Part shown: positions 32,237 through 39,154 of the stretch, piece by piece
Position numbering within the stretch: the first letter of the stretch is position 1
How the letters are laid out: every line of letters starts with the position of its first letter
DNA from: Pseudanabaena sp. lw0831
GTDB lineage: Bacteria; Cyanobacteriota; Cyanobacteriia; Pseudanabaenales; Pseudanabaenaceae
Direction of reading: 5' to 3'
DNA length: 39,154 bases
Assembly (NCBI RefSeq): GCF_016584665.1
Contig: NZ_BBJB01000046.1
Span: 1 to 39,154 of the forward strand
Notes under the pieces: model-generated
The model's input: the letters and a program-made list of their open reading frames with translations, nothing else
Databases searched by the model: none
What the model was told of the DNA's origin: nothing
Position numbers and translations under genes: made by a program

Positions 32237-33607
32237 ATGTTTAATTTGTTTAATCTCTTCCCAATCGAAAAACCCAAAAAAGAACCTTTGTCTGAATCGT
32301 CAAAGCAGTTGCTGAGCCAACAGATATTCACAACTAATCAACCAAATGCAATTGTGCAGGATTTTGAGGCGTTTATAGAGTTTCTGCAACTTCATAAGGT
32401 CGAAGTCAGTGCTGCTCAAAATGCGATCGCACCAAAATATCTTGCAGAACTGAATGAACGCCTCAGTCACCCAACTCAAATTGATTTTCAGCGCCCTAGC
32501 CAGAAATCTTACCCATATATTCACGGACTCTATTTGCTTTTGCGTAGTTCCGCGATCGCACAAGTGCAATTAGATAAAAAGAAAAATATTCTCAGTATAG
32601 ATCCTGAAGTTCTCAAATCATGGCAGAAATTAAACGAAACTGAGAAGTATTTTAATCTTCTTGCCACATGGCTCTATTATGCCTGCGAAGACATTATGAG
32701 CAATGATAAGCGTGTTCTTCCTGAATGGTTTTTTGTGTTTAATTGCTGGGAAGATGTGGCTAAAGCAGATTTAGATTTTACTAATAACTCTAGGAGTAAC
32801 GAGTGGTTAAATCGTCTGAGGTTACACAATGTTGCTTTGTTAAATTTGTTTGGATTGGTGGAATTAGAAGATACGGAACCATTAACAGGTAGAGGATGGC
32901 GGGTTACTAAAGCAAAAGCTTTGCCATTTGGGAAAGCGCTAATGGAATTATTAAATAAAACTAATTGGAAAAAGGGATTGCTGAGTGAATCAGGAGATGA
33001 TATTTCAGATTTATTTATAGAAACCCCATCGCCTAAACTTGATATTGTCGTACAGAAGTCAACGCCAACGGAGATATTACAAGAGGAATTTCAAGCACTA
33101 GATTTATTTACAGTATGGCGGAACAATTTGCAGTTTCCTGAGCCTAAAGCCCAAGATGGTATCTTTGTTTTTAAAGTGTCCATTCAACTCCATATTCAAA
33201 AATCCAAGGATAAATTTTCTACAGAGACTGTCTGGCGTAAGATTGCCATTCCTTCTCATCTCACAGTCTACGATTTTAGCTCGGCAATTCTCAAAGGTTT
33301 TGATTTTGCAAACGATCATCTACATCAATTCACCTATAAAGATCGTCAAGGCTTCATCAAGAGCATTTATCATCCTTATACTCAATATGAAGAAGAAGCC
33401 ATCTTTACCGATAAAGTTTTGCTGAGAGATTGGCAAATTAATATTGGCGATCGCATTACCTATGTGTTTGATTTTGGCGACTGGTGGGAGTTTAATGTAG
33501 TGTTAGAAAGTATTGAAGAACCTGATCCTAAAATCAAAAAAGCAAAGGTTATCGATAAAAAAGGCAAGGCTCCAGAGCAATATCCTGATTATGATGATGA
33601 AGAGTAA
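32237..33607 (+). CDS. Protein with C-terminal pRiA4b ORF-3-like domain
   Basis: 456 residues, with a clear ribosome binding site (GGAGAGG) before the ATG. The C-terminal 150 residues form the plasmid pRiA4b ORF-3-like domain: FVFKVSIQLH, VWRKIAIPSHLTVYDFSSAIL, FDFANDHLHQFTY and YVFDFGDWWEFNVVLE. This family is found on plasmids, in IS1096-type passengers and on many chromosomes; its function is unknown. The N-terminal 290 residues are mixed helical (AIVQDFEAFIEFLQLHKVEVSAAQN) and not recognised. It follows the response regulator by 25 nt and converges on proS at a shared hairpin. Confidence 0.85.
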   Translation: MFNLFNLFPIEKPKKEPLSESSKQLLSQQIFTTNQPNAIVQDFEAFIEFLQLHKVEVSAAQNAIAPKYLAELNERLSHPTQIDFQRPSQKSYPYIHGLYLLLRSSAIAQVQLDKKKNILSIDPEVLKSWQKLNETEKYFNLLATWLYYACEDIMSNDKRVLPEWFFVFNCWEDVAKADLDFTNNSRSNEWLNRLRLHNVALLNLFGLVELEDTEPLTGRGWRVTKAKALPFGKALMELLNKTNWKKGLLSESGDDISDLFIETPSPKLDIVVQKSTPTEILQEEFQALDLFTVWRNNLQFPEPKAQDGIFVFKVSIQLHIQKSKDKFSTETVWRKIAIPSHLTVYDFSSAILKGFDFANDHLHQFTYKDRQGFIKSIYHPYTQYEEEAIFTDKVLLRDWQINIGDRITYVFDFGDWWEFNVVLESIEEPDPKIKKAKVIDKKGKAPEQYPDYDDEE

Positions 33608-33640
33608 AAGAAAGGGGCGCAATGCGCCGCTTTCTTTTAC
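33604..33640. terminator. Bidirectional hairpin between convergent genes
   Basis: GTAAAAGAAAG / CTTTCTTTTAC (33604-33614 with 33630-33640), then GGCGC-AAT-GCGCC. It contains the stop codons of both the pRiA4b-like gene (33605-33607) and proS (33637-33639). T-rich on the plus strand (tttctttt). Confidence 0.78.
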
Positions 33641-35427
33641 TTGAGTTCGTTTTGTAAGTATTCGACAACTGATTCGATTTCTACTAAAGTGGCAACTTTA
33701 GTAGCCCGATTAACGATTTCGACTTTGCCATCAGCGATCGCTTTGCCAGTAACCACACGATAGGGAATACCCACCAGATCGGCATCTTTAAACTTCACGC
33801 CAGCCCTCTCATCGCGATCGTCGAGGAGTACTTCTACGCCTGCGGCATCAAGGGCAGTGTAAAGCCTCTCACCCACATCCATTTGCTTAGCATCGCCCAC
33901 ATTCGGCACGGTGACGATCGCATGGTAAGGAGCGATCGCTTTATTCCAGATGATGCCATCTTTGTCATAGGACTGCTCCACGGCAGCTTGAGCGAGGCGC
34001 GACACACCCAAGCCATAGCAACCCATCACTAAGGGCATTTCTTCACCCTGCTCGTTGGTGAAGGTCGCTTTCATCGCCTTGGAATATTTGGTTCCCAATT
34101 GGAATATATGACCAACTTCGATGCCTCTGGCGGTTTGCAAGATTTGCGAAGGATCGTGAACAGCGCGATCGCCTGCTTTGGCTTTATCAAGATTTACAAC
34201 TGTAGGCAACGTGAAATCCTGACCCCAATTTGCGCCCACAACGTGATAATCAGCTTCATCTGCACCCGTGACAAAATTCTGTAAATGCTCAACGGTGCGA
34301 TCGGCTAAGCGCAGGAATTTCGGTACAACACTAGCAGTTGGATCAATATAAGAGTCTTCAAGACTTGGTGCGATAAATCCTACAGGAAGTTTAGAATGCG
34401 CCCATTTTTGTTGAGATTCAGCATCAGCAACTTGGAGATTAATAATTGCTTTACCGCCGTAATTAGCTGCCAACTTGGTCAATTCATTTTGCAGCTTTAC
34501 TTCATTAACATCGCGATCGCCACGAATGCTAACTAGAACTAAAACAGTTGTGCCATTATCATACACAACCTGATACAGCACCTGTTTCACAATCTGCGTA
34601 GGATCGCTTTTGAGGAATTTGCAAACAATTTCGATAGTTCCCTTTTTCGGTGTATGCACTTTCTCAAACTTGTCGAAATGAGAAGGTACAGCATCAGGTG
34701 GAATAGATGCCGCTTTCTCGACATTGGCGGCATAGCTGCTATCTTCGGTAAAGAGAATGTCATCTTCCCCAGCTTCAGCAAGTACCATAAACTCTTGCGA
34801 ACCCGAACCACCGATCGCACCTGAGTCAGCCTCAACAGCACGGAATTTCAGTCCGCAGCGATCGAACATCTTCCGATAGGCGCGATCCATTTCGTAATAA
34901 GTCTCTTTCAGGCTTTCTTCGCTGCTATGGAATGAGTAGCCATCTTTCATGATGAATTCGCGACCACGCATCAAACCAAAGCGCGGACGAATCTCATCGC
35001 GGAACTTGGTTTGGATTTGATACAAATGCTGCGGCAGTTGGCGATAGGAGCGAATCATATCTCTAGCGATCGCCGTAATAATTTCTTCATGGGTGGGGCC
35101 CAGACCGACTTCACGATTTGCGCGATCGGTGAGGGCAAACATGATCCCTTCGGCTTTGGTGTAGGTATCCCAGCGCCCTGACTCCTGCCAAAGTTCCGCA
35201 GGTTGCAGTTGCGTTAATAGGCATTCTTGCGCCCCTGTGTCGTTCATCTCTTCGCGGACGATTGCGGAAATCTTTTGCAGGACGCGCCACATCAGCGGCA
35301 AGTACACATACAAGCCTGCACCTACGCGCCTGATATAGCCTGCACGGAGTAGTAGTTTGTGACTTGTGAGTTCTGCTTCGGCGGGATCTTCGCGCAGAGT
35401 GACCCAGAGCATTTGAGATAGACGCAT
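33637..35427 (-). CDS. proS: Prolyl-tRNA synthetase, bacterial type
   Basis: 596 residues. Charges tRNA-Pro with proline. Bacterial-type ProRS with the class II core: motif 1 region [18 protein letters not shown], motif 2 [26 protein letters not shown], motif 3 [14 protein letters not shown], and the C-terminal anticodon-binding domain ([12 protein letters not shown] onward). Residues of about 225-390 form the insertion (editing) domain that removes mischarged alanine. It is essential and marks the resumption of core chromosome between two accessory blocks. The start ATG at 35427 fits the family N-terminus [13 protein letters not shown]. Confidence 0.96.
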   Translation of the reverse strand: MRLSQMLWVTLREDPAEAELTSHKLLLRAGYIRRVGAGLYVYLPLMWRVLQKISAIVREEMNDTGAQECLLTQLQPAELWQESGRWDTYTKAEGIMFALTDRANREVGLGPTHEEIITAIARDMIRSYRQLPQHLYQIQTKFRDEIRPRFGLMRGREFIMKDGYSFHSSEESLKETYYEMDRAYRKMFDRCGLKFRAVEADSGAIGGSGSQEFMVLAEAGEDDILFTEDSSYAANVEKAASIPPDAVPSHFDKFEKVHTPKKGTIEIVCKFLKSDPTQIVKQVLYQVVYDNGTTVLVLVSIRGDRDVNEVKLQNELTKLAANYGGKAIINLQVADAESQQKWAHSKLPVGFIAPSLEDSYIDPTASVVPKFLRLADRTVEHLQNFVTGADEADYHVVGANWGQDFTLPTVVNLDKAKAGDRAVHDPSQILQTARGIEVGHIFQLGTKYSKAMKATFTNEQGEEMPLVMGCYGLGVSRLAQAAVEQSYDKDGIIWNKAIAPYHAIVTVPNVGDAKQMDVGERLYTALDAAGVEVLLDDRDERAGVKFKDADLVGIPYRVVTGKAIADGKVEIVNRATKVATLVEIESVVEYLQNELK

Positions 35428-35545
35428 ATTGCTGGAGATGTTCGCTAGGGATATTCGCTAGAATTTCGTTAATCTGTTAACGGTGATTCTGCCTGACAAT
35501 CATATCAGGACTTGTAGCCTTGGTGTTGTAGGCGTATGCGATCGC

Positions 35546-35989
35546 TTACAATTCATTAGATCGTTGTAACATCTTCAGAAGTTTTGTGTGTTTTTGCCAG
35601 ATGGCTACTCTGCTGTTTTGATAGACTTTTGCGATGAAAGGAGCCTGATTCCCTTTGATAAAACGCTCGATACTATCTAGAGCCTGAATAAAAGTTTGTG
35701 CCATTTCTTCACCACTGGCATCACCTATCGCTAAAACAAAAACTCTAGCATTAGAACTAGCGATCGCTATTTGCTCAGAGGGTGTACGTCCCAGATTGGC
35801 ATCTTTAGTCAGGACAATCCATCCTCGACGGCTGACTTCGGGCAACCATTCGATATCTGGAGAATTGGGGGCAAAATGATCGATATGCGCTTCAGCATTT
35901 GCGCCTGCGTTGCGTAGAATTTTGACTAGATTTTTGCCTAAGGCTCTATCTACAAAAAAGATAGGCTTATCGGTATTTTTCTTGTTCAC
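35546..35989 (-). CDS. PIN-like domain toxin
   Basis: 147 residues. FFVDRALGKNLVKILRNAG at the start and WIVLTKDANLGRTPSE at about 56-71 have the spaced acidic residues (D14, D63) of PIN-like ribonuclease toxins of the group often paired with DUF433 antitoxins. The overlap with the DUF433 gene upstream (4 nt, ATGA) supports a toxin-antitoxin pair. The likely activity is metal-dependent RNA cleavage, a family inference. It is the last gene of the accessory run before proS. Confidence 0.78.
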   Translation of the reverse strand: MNKKNTDKPIFFVDRALGKNLVKILRNAGANAEAHIDHFAPNSPDIEWLPEVSRRGWIVLTKDANLGRTPSEQIAIASSNARVFVLAIGDASGEEMAQTFIQALDSIERFIKGNQAPFIAKVYQNSRVAIWQKHTKLLKMLQRSNEL

Positions 35990-36678
35990 GCAATTTGAGG
36001 AGGGAGTTCGTAGCGGATTGCTTCTTCGATTTGCAGTCTTGTGCAGCCGTAGTCTTCAGCAAGTAAATCTATAGAATCTCCTGCTCGATAGCGTTCGGCA
36101 ACGATGGATGTGGGAATGCCTGTATCAGCGATCGCTAAACGACCAAAGGATACTGCGGGATCAAAAACAAGCAGTTTGGGGCTATCAGATTGATTTGGGC
36201 GCAGGTTGGGGAATAGGCGAATGGCAACTTGGCGATCGTATTCGATGCGTTTGAGAAGTTGATTAAGGGTTTGACGCATGGCTAACTGTCCATTTTCGGA
36301 GGCGTTAATCAGTTTTCCTACGGATTCGACAAAGAGGTTTACACCATCGGTCTGGAAGTCAATGCTTGCGAGGGGATGTGGGGTAGCGAATTCACGTTCG
36401 ATGTAGTCAAGGGCAGTACGAACTTTGTCTAGGCGAATGTTGTGGTCTTGGCGAATCGCTCGCAATACATGAGCTTCTACGAGGTTGATAAATGAGAGTT
36501 GTGAAAATTCGATGCTGGGACGCTGGATGAGGGGTGCGGAAAATTGTTGTCCGTCTTTGGTGTTGTAGGTACGCCCATGTAGCCAAGCTTGTAATGTACC
36601 CGATGGAATCCGCAAGTAACGGGCGGCATCGGCTACTGTATAAGCTGGAAGGTTTTGAAGTTTGGCTGCATTTGTCAT
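35986..36678 (-). CDS. DUF433-domain antitoxin with N-terminal MerR-like helix-turn-helix
   Basis: 230 residues. The N-terminus (PAYTVADAARYLRIPSGTLQAWLHG) is a MerR/excisionase-like DNA-binding helix-turn-helix. A helical middle follows, and the C-terminal 65 residues are a DUF433 domain (DTGIPTSIVAERYRAGDSIDLLAEDYGCTRLQIEEAIRYE). Proteins of this shape are antitoxins for PIN-like toxins and probably repress their own operon. The start is only 7 nt after the HigA stop, so the two toxin-antitoxin modules may form a single transcription unit. The downstream overlap with the toxin ensures coupled synthesis. Confidence 0.82.
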   Translation of the reverse strand: MTNAAKLQNLPAYTVADAARYLRIPSGTLQAWLHGRTYNTKDGQQFSAPLIQRPSIEFSQLSFINLVEAHVLRAIRQDHNIRLDKVRTALDYIEREFATPHPLASIDFQTDGVNLFVESVGKLINASENGQLAMRQTLNQLLKRIEYDRQVAIRLFPNLRPNQSDSPKLLVFDPAVSFGRLAIADTGIPTSIVAERYRAGDSIDLLAEDYGCTRLQIEEAIRYELPPQIA

Positions 36679-36685
36679 GTTTGAT

Positions 36686-37000
36686 TTAGCCGATCGCTAA
36701 GTTTGTTAATGGTTGAATAGTTTGTAATTCATCATTTTCTGTTTGTTGAGCGTGATATAAATCCCAACATTGTTGAAGGTTCATCCAGAAGTCTGCTGAT
36801 GTAGAAAAGAATTTGGCTAGACGAAGGGCAGTGCTTGGGGTGATGCCTCGGCGGCGATTGATGATCTCATTTACTCTTTGATAAGGGACATGAATGGCAT
36901 TGGCTAGTTCTTGCTGCGTTAATCCGAACGGAATCAGAAATTCTTCTAATAACATTTCCCCTGCGTGGGTTGGTGGGCGATGGGTTGGTATGCGTGTCAT
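36686..37000 (-). CDS. higA: HigA-type antitoxin (HTH, XRE family)
   Basis: 104 residues. RPPTHAGEMLLEEFLIPFGLTQQELANAI and the helix-turn-helix VPYQRVNEIINRRRGITPSTALRLAKFF are characteristic of HigA/VapI antitoxins, followed by ADFWMNLQQCWDLYHA. It binds HigB and represses the operon. It follows higB by 22 nt in the toxin-first order typical of higBA. Confidence 0.92.
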   Translation of the reverse strand: MTRIPTHRPPTHAGEMLLEEFLIPFGLTQQELANAIHVPYQRVNEIINRRRGITPSTALRLAKFFSTSADFWMNLQQCWDLYHAQQTENDELQTIQPLTNLAIG

Positions 37001-37022
37001 ATTTTATACTTCTATCTTTAAC

Positions 37023-37316
37023 TTAGTGATAATCTACAATTTCTACTTGATTTGCTCCTGTGCTAGTCCAGATAAAGCAAATTCGATACTGGTCGTTGAT
37101 GCGAATACTGTGCTGACCTTTGCGATCGCCTGCTAATGCTTCTAGCCGATTGTTTGGGGGAACGCGCAGGTCGTTGAGGATTGTTGCGGCGTTGATTTGG
37201 TCGAGTTTGCGGGTTGCAACTTTACAAATGGATGCTGGACAAACTTTTCTTGCCTCCTGAGAGTTTTTGCCGTTGAAGATGTCTTCAGAGCCTTGATTTT
37301 TGAATGAGACAATCAT
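37023..37316 (-). CDS. higB: HigB-type mRNA interferase toxin (RelE superfamily)
   Basis: 97 residues. A RelE-fold toxin that cleaves mRNA on the ribosome. Recognised by ICKVATRKLDQINAATILNDLRVPPNNRLEALAGDRKGQHSIRINDQYRICFIW and the last strand VEIVDYH. The basic residues expected for RNA binding and catalysis are present (R in GDRKGQHSIRIN and QYRICF). The gene appears intact. An inverted repeat (37320-37348) lies immediately before its start, and higA follows. Confidence 0.92.
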   Translation of the reverse strand: MIVSFKNQGSEDIFNGKNSQEARKVCPASICKVATRKLDQINAATILNDLRVPPNNRLEALAGDRKGQHSIRINDQYRICFIWTSTGANQVEIVDYH

Positions 37317-37319
37317 AAT

Positions 37320-37348
37320 TTAGCATAATAACACGGATGTCATGCTAA
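37320..37348 (-). promoter_or_regulatory. Inverted repeat operator in front of higBA
   Basis: TTAGCAT (37320-37326) and ATGCTAA (37342-37348), separated by 15 nt, just upstream of the higB start on the minus strand. The right spacing and place for HigA binding. A TATTAT -10-like element lies between the arms on the minus strand. Confidence 0.6.
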
Positions 37349-37358
37349 ACAGGATGTT

Positions 37359-37748
37359 TTAAAAATTTATCTCACCACGCACCAGTTTTTCTTCGTAGTC
37401 TTCTAGATTTTTGAGATAGTCATTAAGGTCTGCAAATACTTGGCTGGCAGGGTAGCCAATTACTTCGCCACTGGTGAGATCGCGATCGCGTGCTTCGGCT
37501 TCTTCGAGCCAGTCGTTTGTAATGCGATCGCTCAGATCTTGTTCTATTTCCTGACGTAAGGCGAGATAGTGCTGATAGTCGTTTGCCCATTCGATAAGTT
37601 CAATTTCATCTGATGTTTTTCCTTGGCGATATTGATGAAAAAATTCTTCAGAGTCGAGTTTATGTTGATTTTCGTGGAGGCTAAGTCTTTTGGTAACGGC
37701 GATGAGGGCATCGAGTGGGGATAGATAGGTAATGGTTCGTTTAGGCAT
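37359..37748 (-). CDS. Conserved small protein, possible antitoxin
   Basis: 129 residues. N-terminal helices (SPLDALIAVTKRLSLHENQHKLDSEEFFHQYRQGKTSD) lead into EWANDYQHYLALRQEIE and a C-terminal LTSGEVIGYPASQVFADLN segment that recalls addiction-module antitoxins. I recognise it as a type of small protein scattered through cyanobacterial genomes but cannot name a family. No toxin is directly adjacent apart from higBA, which already has its own antitoxin. It may be an orphan antitoxin or belong with the genes upstream. Confidence 0.6.
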   Translation of the reverse strand: MPKRTITYLSPLDALIAVTKRLSLHENQHKLDSEEFFHQYRQGKTSDEIELIEWANDYQHYLALRQEIEQDLSDRITNDWLEEAEARDRDLTSGEVIGYPASQVFADLNDYLKNLEDYEEKLVRGEINF

Positions 37749-37785
37749 ATTTATTCAAGGGATTTGTTATTGAATGATTGCAACT

Positions 37786-38160
37786 TCACTTTTTAGGTTT
37801 GGCTTCAAGTCCTGCTTTGAAGGCGGTAAGGAAGACTTCAACAAAATCATTTTTGGCAATTTTTTTGATGGCTTCAAATGCACCTGCTTTAAATGCAGCA
37901 ACTAGACGATCTTTAAGGGTTGGTTTGTTTTCTATCTCTTCCAATGCGGCAGCGGTGATGATTTCTTTGCCTGCTTCGCTGGTGGGATCGGAGATTTGGG
38001 GGACGATTCCTTGCAGGATTTCATCGAGTTCTTTGGCTAGTTGTTGGGTGTTGGGGTCGTCTATGCCGTAGTAGTTGTTTTGTGTGCCGATATTGTCGCC
38101 TGTGACGGTTTGATCGCCTGCGATGACTTGTCCTACGGGGGCGTTGAAGTTAAAGGTCAT
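37786..38160 (-). CDS. Small protein with N-terminal VGQV-AG motif and helical C-terminus
   Basis: 124 residues. Residues 1-32 are glycine-, asparagine- and glutamine-rich short strands (VGQVIAGDQTVTGDNIGTQN). Residues 35-124 are helical (QQLAKELDEILQGIVPQ; NPT-like KPTLKDRLVAAFKAGAFEAIKKI), a type met in cyanobacterial STAND-associated proteins. The N-terminal motif is nearly repeated at the C-terminus of the HEAT protein encoded just upstream (gap 32 nt), so the two proteins probably interact through it. No enzyme motif or membrane segment is visible, although the amphipathic C-terminal helices might act on membranes. The function is unknown. Confidence 0.72.
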   Translation of the reverse strand: MTFNFNAPVGQVIAGDQTVTGDNIGTQNNYYGIDDPNTQQLAKELDEILQGIVPQISDPTSEAGKEIITAAALEEIENKPTLKDRLVAAFKAGAFEAIKKIAKNDFVEVFLTAFKAGLEAKPKK

Positions 38161-38192
38161 ATTTTTCTCACAGGGTAATGTTTAGTGGTTGG

Positions 38193-39154
38193 TTAGGACT
38201 CAGGTGCTGTCTTTTGGTTGTTTTGTGTAGCAATATTATCGCGTTGAACTGTTAGATTTCCAGCAACTACTTGCCCTACTTTGTCGTTGAATATGAAGGT
38301 GTTGCCTGTGGTGGGGTTGGGGTTATTTTCGGGGGGTAAGGGTGTTTGGGCTATGTTGTAGTTGTAGTATTTGCATCGGGCTTGGATGACGGTGATGACT
38401 GAGAGAGCTTGTTGGCTGGATTCTGTGGGGATGAGGGTGAGGAGATGGGGGAGTTGTTGGGCGAGGGTGGGTAAGTTGCAAGTGACTTTAGCAATCTTGT
38501 CCAATGCCTTTGCTGCAAAAATACTCGTGTAAACATTAGAATCCTCAAGGGTAAGTATGAGCGATTCAATTGCCTTGTCACTAACAATCGTAACCAAAGA
38601 CTCTGCTGCTTGTCTTCTTACATGATCAGTTGGATCTTTAAGATCTAGTATGAGAGATTCAACTGCTTTTTTACTGCCAATCTTGACTAATGCCTCTGCT
38701 GCTTCGTTTCTTAACTTTATGTTTGGATCTTTGAGCCTAGCAATAAGTGTGTTGCTGATTAGTTCAGAAGCCATAACATTGCCAATCTTGATTAATGCCT
38801 CTGATGCTTGTCTTCGTAAATTTGGATCTTGGAATGCTTCGATAAGTGGCTGAACAGCCTTGTCACTACCAATTTTGCCTAATGCCTCTGCTGCTTTAGC
38901 TTTACTTTGTACATCATAATCTGGATCTTTGAGTGCTTCAATAAGTGGCTCAACAGCTTTTTCACTACTAACCTTGCTCAATGAACCTACTGCTACCCTA
39001 CGCACATATTGATTTGCATCTTTGAGTAAATTTATTAGTGATTCAAGAGCCTTATCACTGCCAATTTTGCCTAATACCTCTGCTAATTTACTCCGATCAT
39101 AATAATTTGCATCTTTGAGTAAATTTATTAGTGATTCAACAGCCTTGTCACTAC
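38193..39154 (-). CDS. HEAT-repeat protein with C-terminal VGQV-AG motif (5' end outside window)
   Basis: Partial: the reading frame is open to the window edge and the HEAT repeats continue there (SDKAxESLINLLKDAN units), so an internal GTG near 39005 is not the real start. At least eight HEAT-like units of about 30 residues (KIGSDKAVQPLIEAFQDPN type) form a solenoid, followed by a helical segment and a C-terminal tail of about 45 residues with KVGQVVAGNLTVQRDNIATQ. Cyanobacterial HEAT arrays of this kind are often joined to an N-terminal NACHT or other STAND ATPase, which would lie beyond the window. The tail matches the start of the next gene. Confidence 0.78.
   Translation of the reverse strand, partial: SDKAVESLINLLKDANYYDRSKLAEVLGKIGSDKALESLINLLKDANQYVRRVAVGSLSKVSSEKAVEPLIEALKDPDYDVQSKAKAAEALGKIGSDKAVQPLIEAFQDPNLRRQASEALIKIGNVMASELISNTLIARLKDPNIKLRNEAAEALVKIGSKKAVESLILDLKDPTDHVRRQAAESLVTIVSDKAIESLILTLEDSNVYTSIFAAKALDKIAKVTCNLPTLAQQLPHLLTLIPTESSQQALSVITVIQARCKYYNYNIAQTPLPPENNPNPTTGNTFIFNDKVGQVVAGNLTVQRDNIATQNNQKTAPES

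Overview
The window looks like part of a cyanobacterial chromosome. The palindrome GCGATCGC (HIP1) and shortened forms of it recur in coding and intergenic DNA. Many genes belong to families typical of cyanobacteria: XisH/XisI, a PATAN response regulator, DUF3386 and DUF3352 proteins, a heme oxygenase of the phycobilin type and the AcsF/ChlA cyclase. A Pseudanabaena-like or other filamentous lineage is my guess and cannot be settled from the sequence alone. No rRNA, tRNA, CRISPR array or complete insertion sequence was recognised.

Layout. (1) 156-4677, minus strand: a tightly packed cassette in transcription order of a small helical protein with a glycine-rich tail, a DUF29 protein, an NB-ARC/TPR STAND ATPase (NLR-like), a GNAT acetyltransferase, XisH and XisI. 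(2) 5003-11400, minus strand: a TPR protein, an alpha/beta-hydrolase-fold protein without its nucleophile serine, a membrane pseudokinase with seven WD40 repeats, PgsA, and a GT2-GtrA glycosyltransferase. (3) 11674-15033, plus strand: an ABC ATPase and a double-domain permease of the NitT/TauT type with no binding protein. (4) 15255-19023, plus strand: a low-oxygen tetrapyrrole operon of heme oxygenase, oxygen-independent coproporphyrinogen oxidase, bacteriohemerythrin and AcsF/ChlA. (5) 19188-24055: a VapB-like antitoxin with a truncated VapC remnant, a 1174-residue STAND-TPR ATPase and a MazEF pair. (6) 24100-33607: a gamma-glutamylcyclotransferase-like protein, a CDC48-like double AAA ATPase, several conserved proteins of unknown function, a PATAN-REC response regulator and a protein with a pRiA4b ORF-3-like domain. 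(7) 33637-35427: prolyl-tRNA synthetase. (8) 35546-39154, minus strand: an accessory block of a HEAT-repeat protein (cut by the window edge), a small protein sharing a conspicuous sequence motif with it, an antitoxin-like protein, HigBA, and a DUF433/PIN-like pair.

How the genes work together. Both ends of the window are rich in NTPase, repeat and toxin-antitoxin genes and look like biological-conflict loci. The strongest candidate for an undescribed system is a glycine-rich, beta-prone motif. It sits at the C-terminus of the HEAT protein and at the N-terminus of the neighbouring 124-residue protein, with 18 of 27 positions identical. Looser forms occur at the N-terminus of the NB-ARC/TPR protein and the C-terminus of the small protein beside it. 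This resembles the logic of NLR-effector pairs that signal through matching amyloid-like motifs.

The second unusual theme is a family of long, near-perfect intergenic hairpins. Their apices are variants of one core (roughly GGCGGCGC-NNN-GCGCCGC) and their outer stems often include the last codons of a neighbouring gene. The third is the hemerythrin gene embedded in the low-oxygen tetrapyrrole operon, next to an oxygen-using di-iron cyclase.
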